From: Brachypodium distachyon
Taxonomy: Eukaryota > Streptophyta > Magnoliopsida > Poales > Poaceae
NCBI RefSeq assembly: GCF_000005505.3
Contig: NC_016131.3
Span: forward strand, 38,292,855 to 38,356,854
DNA: 64,000 nucleotides
Direction: 5' to 3'
In this document: one piece after another, positions 34,087 through 45,540 of the stretch
How the letters are laid out: each line of letters begins with the position of its first letter
Position numbering within the stretch: position 1 is the first letter of the stretch
Translations under genes and position numbers: made by a program
The notes under the pieces: generated by a model
The model's input: the letters and a program-made list of their open reading frames with translations, nothing else
What the model was told of the DNA's origin: nothing
The model's database searches: none

Positions 34087-34460
34087 AAAAATGTTTAGAC
34101 GCGTCAAATACTAAGCAGTACGGCATATAAAAAATATTAGGACCCATCAAATACTAAGCAGTACGGCATATAAAAAATATTAGGACGCGTCAAATACTAA
34201 GCAGTACGGCATATAAAAAATGTTTGGACGCGTCAAATACTAAGCAGTACGGCATATAAAAATATTAGGACGCGTCAAATACTAAGAAGTACGGCATATA
34301 AATAATATTAGGACGCGTCAAATACTAAGCAGTACGGCATATAAAAAATATTAGGACGCGTCAAATACTAAGCAGTACGGCATATAGAAAATATTAGGAC
34401 GCATCAAATACTAAGCAGTACGGCATATAAAAAATATTAGGACGCGTCAAATACTAAGCA
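34087..34460. repeat. 43-bp minisatellite, ~8.6 copies, upstream of the MULE transposase
   Basis: GTACGGCATATAAAAAATATTAGGACGCGTCAAATACTAAGCA repeats every 43 bp (landmark GTACGG at 34118, 34161, 34204, 34247 and on), with one or two unit-specific changes. It is in the promoter/subterminal region of the transposase and is cut at 34460 by CRM copy 3, so the MULE right end is missing. Confidence 0.95.
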
Positions 34461-35413
34461 ATAGCCTCGAGGGTGTCCCGATCTTTCGATGAAGATACCT
34501 AATTATCGATTTGGTACGAGGTGACGTTGACGATCCGACTACAACCTAGGAGGCAGCGCCTTAGCGATCGATACACCAACTCCAGAAGGTTATTGATCCC
34601 GCGGGGCACGATCAACCTGACCACGAAGGTCTTTGTTCCTGCAAGCAATCGAAGAACAAGCAAGAACAAGATGAAAAGCAATCTGAAATTGCGAATAGGA
34701 GATATGAAGGTTCACGAATCTGAATACTCAATATAGTTGGAGTCTTGATGACGGTAAAACAGGTGGTCTAACCGACACACGCGATTACACGAAAGTAGCA
34801 AGGCTAAACTTTATCTAATCAAAACCCAAGGCTCCATGGGGGGGATCATGGGGTATAAATAGGAGGGGAACTAGGTGGTTTTCGGACAGGCCCTTGAGGG
34901 ACTCCGAAACGGCCTAGGAATCCTCCTAAAACAGAACGAAAACATCTAAAAATTGGCTGGACCCTATTATATGGCCTTAGGCCCAATAAAGCAAAGTTAT
35001 AACCCTCATCTTTGGCCCATAGATACCCATTGGAGGGAGAATCCTCCACTTGGCCGAAATCCCATTGATGAAGAGGATGCGGCCTTCTTCTCATCTCTCG
35101 TTATGGCGGTTTCAATGTTCTGAAATCATCACTTGAGCTAGCTCCCGCCACCTTGCTGCCACCTCCATGGTTTGCTGTCCAACGCTGATCCTTGAGGTGC
35201 AAGCTAGGTCCTTCATTCCTAAAACACATAAAAGAACCCATCTTAGGCAGCAGCATATTCTCATTAATATTAAATGAAGTACCGAGGAACGAAAGTACCT
35301 GATAATTTAGTTGTCGTGCACGAGCTCTAGTAATTGGTCCGTGTATCTCTGGTACTTGAGGTGTATGTGCTGTAGGGGCTGTGGTTGTATCATTAGTTGG
35401 GATGTCCTCATCA
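34461..35413 (-). mobile_element. 3' LTR of CRM copy 3 (953 bp)
   Basis: The inner end CATCA at 35413 is directly next to a purine tract. The outer end is ATAGCC, lacking the TG seen in the solo LTR at 44581. TATA-like CTATTTATACC (minus) lies near 34856-34866. It encodes the last ~103 residues of pol plus the stop at 35101-35103. Confidence 0.9.
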
Positions 35414-38400
35414 TCCTCCCCTTCTTGAATCGAAGTCGTCCTCGACGGTAGTTCATCTTCTTCTCCCAAATAAGGCTTCAAATCTGCAATATTAAACGTG
35501 GGACTAACCCCAAAATTTGCAGGTAGCTCAAGTTTATATGCATTATCATTAATTTTTGCTAACACCTTAAAGGGACCATCAGCTCGTGGCATTAACTTAG
35601 ACTTGCGCAAATCAGGGAAACGATCTTTGCGCAAATGCAACCAAACAAGATCTCCAGGTTCAAACACAATTTGTTTTCTGCCCCTATCTCCCGCAAGTTT
35701 ATACTTAGAATTCATGCGCTCAATGTTCTCTTTAGTCGTCTCATGCATTTTTATTATAAGTTCTGCACGTTCCTTAGCATGAAAGTTAACTTTTTCAGAA
35801 GTTGGCAAAGGTAACAAATCAATTGGTGCACGAGGCATAAAACCATAAACAATTTCAAAAGGGCACAATTTTGTGGTTGAATGCAGTGAACGATTATAAG
35901 CAAATTCAGTATGAGGTAAACATTCTTCCCACATTTTCAAGTTCTTCTTTAAAACAGCCCTAAGCATAGTAGATAATGTTCTATTAACAACTTCAGTTTG
36001 TCCATCCGTTTGGGGATGACATGTAGTACTAAAAAGCAGTTTAGTCCCCAACTTAGCCCATAAACATCTCCAAAAGTGGCTAAGAAATTTTGTGTCACGA
36101 TCTGAAACTATAGTATTGGGCACACCATGCAAGCGAACAATTTCACGAAAGAATAAATCAGCAACATTTGTAGCATCATCGCTCTTATGACAAGGTATAA
36201 AATGTGCCATCTTAGAAAATCTATCAACAACAACAAATATGCTATCCCTCCCCTTCTTAGTTCGAGGCAATCCCAAAACAAAATCCATTGATATATCTTC
36301 CCAAGGAACATTAGGAACAGGGAGAGGCATATATAAACCATGAGGATTGAGTCGTGACTTAGCTTTTTGACATGTAGTGCAGCGAGCGATAAATCTCTCA
36401 ACATCCCGTCTCATCCGAGGCCAAAAGAAATGATCAGCGAGCACATCTTCGGTCTTCTTCACGCCGAAGTGACCCATCAACCCTCCTCCATGTGCCTCCT
36501 GTAACAACAAAAGACGAACGGAGCTATCTGGGATGCATAGCTTGTTAGCACGGAACACAAATCCATCATTAATGACGAACTTGTTCCATGTTCTGCCCTC
36601 TTTACAATGCTGCAAAACATCCTTAAAATCTGCATCATGTTCATATTGTTCTTTTATAGTCTCCAATCCAAATATCCGAAAATCAAGCTGAGATAACAAG
36701 GTATAACGACGTGATAACGCATCAGCAATAACATTATCTTTACCCTTCTTATGTTTAATAACATACGGAAAAGACTCAATAAATTCAACCCATTTAGCAT
36801 GACGACGGTTCAGCTTTGCTTGACTACGAATATGCTTCAAAGATTCATGATCAGAATGTATAACAAATTCTTTGGGCCATAAATAATGTTGCCATGTTTC
36901 TAAAGTCCGAACGAGAGCATATAATTCCTTATCATAAGTAGAATAATTCAGACTAGGCCCACTCAATTTTTCACTAAAGTATGCAACAGGTTTTCCGTCT
37001 TGTAACAACACACCTCCTAAACCGATTCCACTAGCATCACACTCCAACTCAAAAGTCTTATTAAAATCAGGAAGTTGGAGTAAAGGAGCATGTGTCAACT
37101 TATCTTTCAATATGAGAAAAGCTTCTTCTTGTGCAGCGCCCCATACATATGGAACGTCCTTCTTTGTGAGCTCATTAAGCAGTGCAGCAAGGGTGCTGAA
37201 ATCCTTTACAAAACGGCGATAAAACCCAGCGAGTCCAAGAAAGCTCCTCACTTGGGTGACCGTTGTTGGAGTTGGCCAGCTTTGAATAGCGTCGATCTTG
37301 GCCTTATCAACTTCTATGCCCTGTGGAGTGACAACATAGCCAAGAAACGAAACTCGATCGGTGCAAAAGGTGCACTTCTCAAGGTTACCAAACAAACGTG
37401 CATCTCTCAAAGCATCAAAAACAGCACGTAAATGATTCAAGTGGTCTTCTAAAGAGCTGCTGTAAATCAATATATCATCAAAATAAACCACCACAAATCG
37501 TCCTATGAAAGCACGTAAAACTTCGTTCATTAACCGCATTAAAGTGCTAGGTGCGTTAGTAAGACCGAAAGGCATGACTAACCACTCATATAGTCCAAAC
37601 TTAGTTTTAAATGCTGTTTTCCATTCATCGCCTAATTTCATTCGAATTTGGTGGTAACCACTACGTAAATCAACTTTAGAGAACACGGTAGAGCCACTTA
37701 ATTCATCTAACATATCATCAAGTCTAGGAATTGGGTGACGATAGCGAATAGTAATGTTATTAATAGCTCTACAATCTACACACATACGCCAAGAACCATC
37801 TTTCTTTGGTACCAAAATAACAGGAACAGCACAAGGACTAAGGGATTCACGAAGATAACCTTTGTCGAGCAATTCTTGAACTTGTCGTTGAATCTCCTTC
37901 GTCTCCTCTGGATTGGTACGGTAGGGCGCACGGTTGGGCAGCGAAGCACCAGGAATTAAATCAATTTGATGTTCAATCCCTCGAATAGGTGGTAATCCTG
38001 GTGGTACGTCTTGTGGAAAGATGTCGGAATACTCCTGCAAAACGTGAGTAACAGCAGGGGGCAAAGAGGGAGGCATATCCTCAAATGAAAACAAAGCCTC
38101 TTTGCAAATGAATGCATAGCAAACAGAATTATTCGTATCTAACTCAAAAATATCGGATTTACTTGCAAGCAAGCATGCACCTTTCAATTTAATTTCATTA
38201 ACATGTTTCGGTTCAGATTTGCTAGTAGACCCTTGGTGCTTAAATTCTTTAGTGACATTATGGTTCTCACTCTTATTCTTCTCTTTGCTCTTTGCTCTAC
38301 TAGCTCTAGCAAGATCATCTTTCACAATTTGTTCAGGAGTCATAGGTTTCAAACCAATTTTCTTACCAGCATGCATAAAAGAATAATGATTAGTTCTACC

Positions 38401-40212
38401 ATGATGAACAGAATCTGTATCATATTGCCATGGACGACCGAGTAACATAGAACATGCTTGCATAGGTACCACATCACAATCCACAAAATCAGAATATGTA
38501 CCAATAGTAAAGTGTGCACGGACTGTTCTAGTTACCTTGAGCTTACCGCTGTTGTTAAACCATTGAATATAGTAAGGGTGGGGGTGCGGCCTGGTGGTAA
38601 GAACAAGTTTTTCCACCATCTCCGTGCTGGCCAAATTATTGCAACTTCCCCCATCTATGATGATACGAACAGCGCGCTCCTTGATGACCCCATTTGTTTG
38701 GAACAAGTTATGCCGCTGATTTTGTTCGGCATGGCTCATTTGGACGCTCAAGGTGCGTTGTGCAATCAAACCCAAGTACTGATCAGCGGCTTCAGCTCCC
38801 ATTAACTCCTCGTCATGGTGGGCAGCGGGGTCTTCTTGCTCTTCCTCGGCAATGAGAGCATAGGTAGCTTCGTCAAAATCATTGGCTGAATCATATACGC
38901 CGTCTTCACGTATGATCATAATGCGTTTGGTTGGACAGTCCCGCTGAAAATGCCCGTATCCTTTGCACCTACGACATTGGTAATCTCCGGTCCATCCGGT
39001 GGAAGCAACGGACGCTGCTGAACTTTGTGCAGAGGCAGCGGGTGTATTTCTTGTTGCTGCTGGTCCAACCTTTGCGGATGTAGGTGTAGAGGTACTTTGC
39101 TTGTTGGTGGAAGGAGTCGGAACAGCCGGACGTGTAGGGGGTGCAGCTGGGCGTGTGGAAGGGGCAGCGGGGCTGCGTGCTGCCCATGAGGAAGTACGAC
39201 CTGCAGAAAAGTTAGTCCGCGCGTTCGCGTGTCGTCCCTGCACTTCCCTTTCAGCTTTGCAAGCAATGTGAAACAATCGATTGATAGAATTATACTCCTT
39301 ATAATCAACAATGTCAGCAATTTCACGATTTAAACCACCAAAGAATCTAGCCATAGCAGCTTCCTCATTCTCAACTAAACCACAACGTAACATCTTCTTT
39401 TGCATTTCTTGATAATAATCTTGGACAGAATTACTACCTTGCCTTAATTGTTGTAGTTTCTTTAACAAGTCACGCGAATAGTATGAAGGAACATATCTAG
39501 CACGCATAATTCTTTTCAAATCATCCCATGTTGGTGGTATAGCGTTAGGATGTGCAATACAATACACATGCCACCAAACAGAAGCAAAATCAGTAAACTC
39601 ACTAGTAGCAGCCCTAACCCTCTTATTAGCAGGAAAATCATGGCAAGTAAATTTTTGACTCAATTCTAATTCCCATGTAAGGTAAGCATCAGGGTCATAT
39701 TTTCCATCAAAAGGAGGAACCTTAAATTTAATAGAATGCAGCAAGTCATGTTCCTCTCTGTGAGGTCGTGTCGGTCCCATACCTCGGCAGTTGAAACGAG
39801 TTCGGCGATGATCACGGTAGTTGTGATGGTTTACGGTCCCGTCGTGTTCCGTATCCGCGGAGTAGTCGTCGTCGTTCTCCTCAACCTCGCTTGCGAAGGT
39901 ACCGTTATTAGCGGTCCGCTGGTTGTGTGTATTGTTTCCTCCTGATGTAGCGATGGTCGTTGCAGCAATTGCCGCCAGTTACGTCGTGATTTCTGCCAGA
40001 GAAGTACTAATGGTAGCAACAGAATTCTGTAAAGATGTTAGCTTGGTATTTGTTTCAATGTGCGCGCTCTCCAAGGTTCCAAGTCTCTCATTCGCAACCC
40101 GAACGTCCTCATCCAGCTCCTCGTTACGGAGCCTAAGCTTGCGATCAAAATGTGAAATAATGCCCTTTGTGCGTGGAGAGTGGCCTTGTAAATCATCGTC
40201 AGAACCTGCCAT
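35101..40212 (-). pseudogene. gag-pol: CRM gag-pol polyprotein, one nonsense codon (Q78 stop)
   Basis: A single frame of 1703 codons is interrupted only by TAA at 39979-39981 (codon 78), which is CAA in copies 1 and 2. Landmarks by residue from the ATG at 40212: coiled coil ~25-80, gag core ~160-330, zinc knuckle ~412-425 ([14 protein letters not shown]), protease D520-G-G, RT D848 and YFDD 910-913, RNase H D1059, integrase H1241/H1248/C1278/C1281 and catalytic D1310, D1371, E1407 (D-D-35-E spacing), GPF-type C-terminal domain ~1530. Residues from ~1601 on are encoded in the LTR. There is no chromodomain; the CRM C-terminal extension stands in its place. A restart at Met145 would give a protein lacking the coiled coil. 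Confidence 0.93.
35414..35427 (-). promoter_or_regulatory. Polypurine tract of CRM copy 3
   Basis: On the minus strand AAGAAGGGGAGGA immediately precedes the LTR start TGATGAGG. This is the primer for plus-strand DNA synthesis. It lies within the pol reading frame. Confidence 0.85.
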
Positions 40213-41687
40213 CGTTAGGAGAAAACAAGAAACAAATCACAAGAAAAAGTCCCTATGCACTACTAGGATGTGGGGTTCCAAAGATCACTCCACTCAACTT
40301 TTAATCAAGTTTTTACTCGTTCTTACCCAGCAAACAGGAAGGTGATGGCCAGCGGCGAGAACAAGCCCTCCGAAGATTAGTGTATTGATGCCTCGAGGCA
40401 AACCAACCTAGGTGTAGAATCTGTGGAGCTTGGAGGCTTATGTGAGTAGCAAGGAAAAGCGAATAATCAAATCAGCAATGCAAAGTTGAAAATATGCTCA
40501 AAAATGCTAGTCCTAGTTGCTGGAGTCGACAAGAACGAATTACAGAAATTAACTAAGCCTAGATACTGAAAAAGGTAGAAAGGAAAGATCAAATGAAAGG
40601 TAAAACAAGTAAATCTCTGGGGAATATTTTTTCTCTTTTTTTTTCTTTTTTTCTTGGCCTTCCGTTTGGCTTCTTATTCTTTTCTATTTTTTTTTCTTTT
40701 TTTTTAATCCCCAGAAACTCACGCAAAAGAAGTTAAGACCGGAAAGCTGCACGTCGGTCTGTAGGAGAATAGCAAAGGCTGTAGTAAGGAAAACTCAGAA
40801 AAATATGAGAAAACATGGGTTAGAAGCGTATCAAAACAAGCTTTCCAACAAGTGCAAGATCACTCGAAACGGAGGTCGGACGGTGGAGAAAACTGAGATA
40901 TACTGCGCTGCCCCGGTGCCGTAAAACGGGTGCAGAAACTTTGGAGCTCGAAAAGTCCACCTTAGAGGCCGAATTTTAGGGTCAAAGTGCAGGGCAACCC
41001 CCTGGATATTTCCTGATGCGCTTCGTTGTGAGCTTTCCAAAAAGTCAAAAAACTTCCAAATCCGAGTTGGTATGCAAAAGATATGTCCGTTTTACTGAAC
41101 ACGGGTCAAACCCACCCGAAACTAAAATTCTACTCGGACTCGGGTCCGAAACTGACTCGAACTCTTTCTCTTTTTTTTTTCGTTTTTTTTCTTTCTTTCT
41201 TCCTTTTTTTTCTTTCCCTTCTTTTTTTTTTCACAACTTTCCGAACAACTTGATCTCTAAACAAAATTCGATCTATTATGAAACACTTTCCAAAAGCACT
41301 CTTGATTGGACTCGGACTCGAACTCGCTGCTGAAAACTATAACTTCCCGACTCGATGTAGGACTCGAAGAGGGACTCGGTGTAAGACTGGAAGAAGGACT
41401 CGGTGTAGGACTTGAAGAGGGACTCGGTGTAGGACTCGAAGAGGGACTCGGTGGAAGATATGGTGGCGGCAAAAGATTATGGCGGTGGTGTGGCAGGAAG
41501 TTTGGCGGCGGAAGATTGATGAAGGAAACCTGCGTCACACGAAGAACAAGAAAACCAAAAGCAAGTTCGATCTAGTAGAAAAAATCTGAAAAACGATCCA
41601 ATCTAATCCAGCAACTCGACACGATTAATGCAGCAAAGATTCAACAATGCAAATACTAATGTGAAAATTGCAAGGCTCAGATTGGTT
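40213..41687 (-). other. CRM leader, copy 3
   Basis: Collinear with the leader of copy 1, including the 24-bp minisatellite (about 41350-41455), poly-pyrimidine runs near 40630-40710 and 41165-41230, and a 93-codon Pro/Ser-rich ORF (41538-41257) of the same length as in copy 1. It ends at GGTTC at 41687, before the primer site. Confidence 0.75.
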
Positions 41688-42207
41688 CACTATTAGGGTT
41701 AGGGTTTCATTTTTCATTTTTCTTTTCTTCTTTTGTTTTTTCTACCGAAGCCAATCTAGTCCCTTAGATGGCTCTGATACCATTGATAGAATACTATGAT
41801 CAACTAGGTGTAGATCTGCCTGGTAGAATGCTATTTCTGTGATTCAACTTGGGATTGGTATGGAATAGAGAGAGAGAGGGAGAAGGGGAATGTACCTTCC
41901 CCTTGGTTGCTTGAGGCCGAGGTGGACGACATCGTCACGACGAGGAAGAGCGACGGCGAGCGGCGATGCAGGCGGCGGAGCTTCCCGTTACTCCTGCACG
42001 GAACCCTAGATCGGTAGGCTTTGTTCGGTGGGGTGTGCGGCACAGCGACGAACCTTGTGTTGCGTGCCGCCGGCCCCCACCTCTTTATATTGCGCAGTGT
42101 AACAGGGGCCCGCCAACCATATTGAGTTGGGCGCCCCCGATCAGGGCGCTGTAGATCTAAGGGCTCGGTGGGCCAGTGGGCCCACTCGGGAGGAGATCAT
42201 CCTAACA
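41688..42207 (-). mobile_element. LTR and primer site of a second, Copia-like element (fragment)
   Basis: An LTR of 424 bp (41784-42207, TGATAGAATAC … CCTAACA) has the primer site TGGTATCAGAGCC on the minus strand at 41770-41782, one base away. About 80 bp of leader (41688-41769) follow before CRM copy 3 begins. A short LTR with TCTTTATATTG-type TATA near 42081 suggests a Copia-type element, but no coding part is present to prove the superfamily. Confidence 0.7.
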
Positions 42208-42328
42208 CCTCCGTCCGACAAAAGATGTCTCAGCTTTGACTAAATTTGAATGCATCTATACACTAATTCATGTCTAGATGCATTCAAATTTTGACAAACT
42301 TGAGACATCTTTTGTTGGACAAATGGAT
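42208..42328. mobile_element. Stowaway-like MITE
   Basis: The near-palindrome pairs CCTCCGTCCGACAAAAGATG at the left with ATCTTTTGTTGGACAAATGG at the right, and TGAATGCATCTA with TAGATGCATTCA inside. Length (~120 bp), hairpin form and the CCTCCGTCC edge fit Stowaway/Tc1-mariner MITEs, although the TA duplication is not clean. Confidence 0.7.
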
Positions 42329-42329
42329 T

Positions 42330-43180
42330 ATTAGGATTTCTAAAAACCTGGAGTTCCTATGACAAAAATCTCTCAGCAAAGGGACTGTATAGTTTTTTGT
42401 ACACCTCCTATACATAAAGTTCATTACCGACGAACATTACTCTCCCAATTAATAAAATCTACCATAGATACACAGTCCAATAACGATTGTTTAAAGAAAA
42501 AGGGAGAAACGTGCATGATTTTAGTGAAATCAAAATCCCTTGTTGACAGCTAAATGAATTGCTGGCCGCAAAGGCCTACGGGGCATCAGGGTCTCATTGA
42601 AAAGACAGATTAAGAAGTTCAATGCTAAAGGGAAACAAACCGTTGAATGTTCACAATATGTGTATTTGTAACAACTTCAGATCTCACACCAGCTGTTTAG
42701 ATATACCAACACCACCAATTAATTAGTAAGCAAATCTAGCCTCTGGATTGCACAAATAGCATTGTGTTATTGATCAGATCTCACAAGCAAATCACAGTAG
42801 TAAGTAGATTTTTATCATAAAGAAAGAAGAATAAAGAGCTCTCATGGGAGATGGCTGCAGGTCTGGGTGAAGATTACCTCGGATGGGAGACAAAGACCAT
42901 CGTGTGAATTAGTGAGCAATGCTACCCTCTGCAGCCACGTCATTCTGTGCCTACCCGGTGCTCGTGCAGGTGCCGGCGCCGCTGCCCAGGAGCTACGCCT
43001 GCGGCTGGGATGAGGAACTCTGGGAGCTCATCTGTGCCGTGTCGCAGGCCGTCGTCCTCCAAGTCGCGGGCGGCGCGCCGGCGACCAGTAGCCAGAAGAC
43101 GGCGGGCCGGCTGTCAGTCGTCGTCCGTGGCGCAGATCGACGAGGACACGCCACACGAGTTCGGCGGCGGTGATGGGATG
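42330..43180. other. Region without a supported gene
   Basis: A GC-rich frame at 42919-43173 (plus) encodes 84 residues with no recognised domain. It could be the edge of a lost gene or chance. Nothing else was seen. Confidence 0.4.
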
Positions 43181-43182
43181 TA

Positions 43183-43419
43183 CTCCCTCCGTTCCTTGAA
43201 GAAGCATGTTAGCTTTCATTAAGACATGGTTTTGACCACAAATTTTTATATTAAAATGTGGTTTATATGTCATGAAACCACAGGTATCATGAAGTATTTT
43301 TGATAACGAATCTAGCGATACTAATTTGATGTCATATAAAACACATTTTAATATAGTAATTTGTGGTCAAAGATTTGTCTTAAGAAAGATAATATGCCAT
43401 TCTTTAAAGAACGGAGGAG
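43183..43419. mobile_element. Stowaway MITE with TA target duplication
   Basis: CTCCCTCCGTTCCTTGAAGAA at the left pairs with TTCTTTAAAGAACGGAGGAG at the right, each flanked by TA (43181-43182, 43420-43421). The interior also folds back (TTGACCACAAATTTTTATATTAAAATGTG against CACATTTTAATATAGTAATTTGTGGTCAA, given here in parts). It has no coding capacity. The terminal CTCCCTCCGT is diagnostic. Confidence 0.92.
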
Positions 43420-43705
43420 TACTCTAGGAGTCGTGGCGTTGATTGCCTGCCGGTTGATTGATCTGTTGTTTTGGTAAGGGAATCGCTATTGTTTGCCTGC
43501 CGGTCCAAAGGGTTGGATGACGGACGAGGGACGCCGGAAGCGCGCACATACTTAAGTGTGGCTTAAAGAGTAGTAAAGAAATCCACATCATTTATTTTAG
43601 CTTGGTAGTTAGGTGCTCGTGGGTTGCTACGATGCAACAATAGATTGTAGAGACATCAAAATTATTGCTGCTAATGAAAAAACAAATATCATGCCGCATT
43701 TGCTT

Positions 43706-43783
43706 CTAGTTCATGAATACATGCGCTGCTTCTAGTTCATGAATACATGCGCTGCTTCTAGTTCATGAATACATGCGCTGGGT
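43706..43783. repeat. 26-bp tandem triplication
   Basis: CTTCTAGTTCATGAATACATGCGCTG is present three times without change, so the expansion is recent. Confidence 0.95.
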
Positions 43784-44575
43784 GCAATGGCCGTGTGATT
43801 TTCGATTGTATGTCTCCAACGAGCCTCATGCACCCTCCGGCGTTCTATAACATACCTCAAACCTTTTTTGAAAAACTACAACACACACCCAACTTACAAT
43901 ATAGCACCGACTTCAACTGAAATGTCTCCAGCTTTACGCACTGATGATTTCCTCCTCTGGTTTGTCTTTCACTCTTCTTGAGACCTCCCCTCTTGACTGC
44001 ACATGTCCAAGCATTTCATCTGAACTATAATGTCAGTGTATCACCTCATGCTTCCAAAAGAATTTTGAACCAAAGTTGTTCACAAGATTAAACAAGTGAT
44101 AGTTCAAACCATTTTAACACACAATAATAACAAACATTATTATAAATTAAAGCATACTAAGTGGCAATCTTCGGTTATTAAATAGACACAAGGAAGTTTA
44201 CAAATATAAGCACCATGCTTAGATGCAAACCCCATTTTGTTAGTTCAAGGCTTATAGCAAGTAGGCATATTAGAAGATTTTCTATATTCAAGCAGCCGAC
44301 AGAGCTCACTAATTTAAAGTCATGCCCAAATGGTACAGGACACATAAGTACTTCTTATTGGACTGATCTCCAAAGAGCATAAACAAAAATTTCGAGGACT
44401 TCTGAACTTCTATTTGTACACTACTATCGAAGGCAATGTTGCCTTGTGTGCAGTAAATTTTGAAATCAAAACCGCACTTCGTTATTACCCATGGATCTCC
44501 CAAACCAAGTAACAGGACTAACCATCCATATTGAGTTTAGGCTAGAAGCACACATCATCTCTTGGTTGTAGCATG
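43784..44575. other. Region without a supported gene
   Basis: AT-rich single-copy-looking DNA. Only short frames, none with recognisable features. Confidence 0.5.
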
Positions 44576-44580
44576 CACGT

Positions 44581-45535
44581 TGATAGCCTCGAGGGTGTCC
44601 CGATCTTTCGATGATATACCTAATTATCGATTTGGTAGGAGGTGACGTTGACGACCCGATTACAACCTAGGAGACAGCGCCTTAGCGATCGATACACCAA
44701 GTCAAGAAGGTTATTGATCCCGTGGGGGCATGATCAACCTGACCACGAAGTTCTTTGTTCATGCAAGCAATCGAAGAACAAGCAAAAACAAGATGAAAAG
44801 CAATCTGAAATTGCGAATAGGAGATATGAAGGTTCATGAATCTGAATACTCAATATAGTTGGAGTCTTGATGACAGTAAAACAGGTGGTCTAACCGACAT
44901 ACGCGATTACACGAAAGTAGCAAAGGCTAAACTTTATCTAATCAAAACCCAAGGCTCCATAGGGGGGCTCATGGGGTATAAATAGGAGGGGAACTAGGTG
45001 GTTTTCAGCCAGGCCTTTGAGGGACTCCGAAACGGCCTAGGAATCCTCCTAAACACCACGAAAACATCTAAAAATTGGCTGGACCCTATTACATGGCCTT
45101 AGGCCCAATAAAGTAAGATTATAACTCTCATCTTTGGCCCATAGATACCCATTGGAGGGAGAATCCTCCACTTGGCTGAAATCCCATTAATGAAAAGGAT
45201 GCGACCTTCTTCTCATCTCTCATTATGGCGGTTTCAATGTTCTGAAATCATCACTTGAGCTAGCTCCCGTCATCTTGCTGCCACCTCCATGGTTTGCTGT
45301 CCAACGCTGATCCTTGAGATCCAAGTTAGGTCCTTCATTCCTAAAACACATAAAAGAACCCATCTTAGGCAGCAACATATTCTCATTAATATTAAATGAA
45401 ATACCGAGGAACGAAAATACCTGATAATTTAGTTGTCATGCACGAGCTTTAGTAATTGGTCCATGTATCTCCGGTACTTGAGGTGCAGGTGCTGTAGGGG
45501 CTGTGGTTGTATCATTAGTTGGGATGTCCTCATCA
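44581..45535 (-). mobile_element. Solo CRM LTR-A with 5-bp target duplication
   Basis: The 955-bp LTR, TGATAGCC … CTCATCA, is flanked by CACGT at 44576-44580 and 45536-45540. This copy fixes the LTR-A boundaries and shows that the LTR begins (minus strand) TGATGAGGACATCC inside the pol reading frame. Pol-end codons to the TAA are still readable at about 45520-45230 on the minus strand. Divergence from copy 3 is slightly higher than among copies 1-3. Confidence 0.95.
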
Positions 45536-45540
45536 CACGT

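Larger units (their letters stand above)
34461..41687 (-). mobile_element. CRM element copy 3, nearly complete coding region, 5' LTR missing
   Basis: It runs from a 3' LTR (34461-35413) through polypurine tract, pol, gag and leader to 41687, where it stops ~120 bp short of where the primer site lies in copy 1. The 3' LTR lacks only the terminal TG on the plus strand. No target duplication is seen: the left neighbour is the MULE minisatellite and the right neighbour a Copia-like LTR piece. Pol ending inside the LTR (TGATGAGGACATCC start), lack of a chromodomain and the strongly CRM-like RT/integrase place it in the CRM clade, group A type. Confidence 0.88.

Noticed and set aside
34461..41687. 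5-bp target duplication for CRM copy 3
   Set aside because: The left end lacks TG and adjoins the MULE minisatellite, the right end is cut in the leader; no matching flanks exist.
42919..43222. GC-rich ORF beside the Stowaway MITE as a host gene exon
   Set aside because: 84-91 residues with no domain and no flanking exons; evidence too weak.
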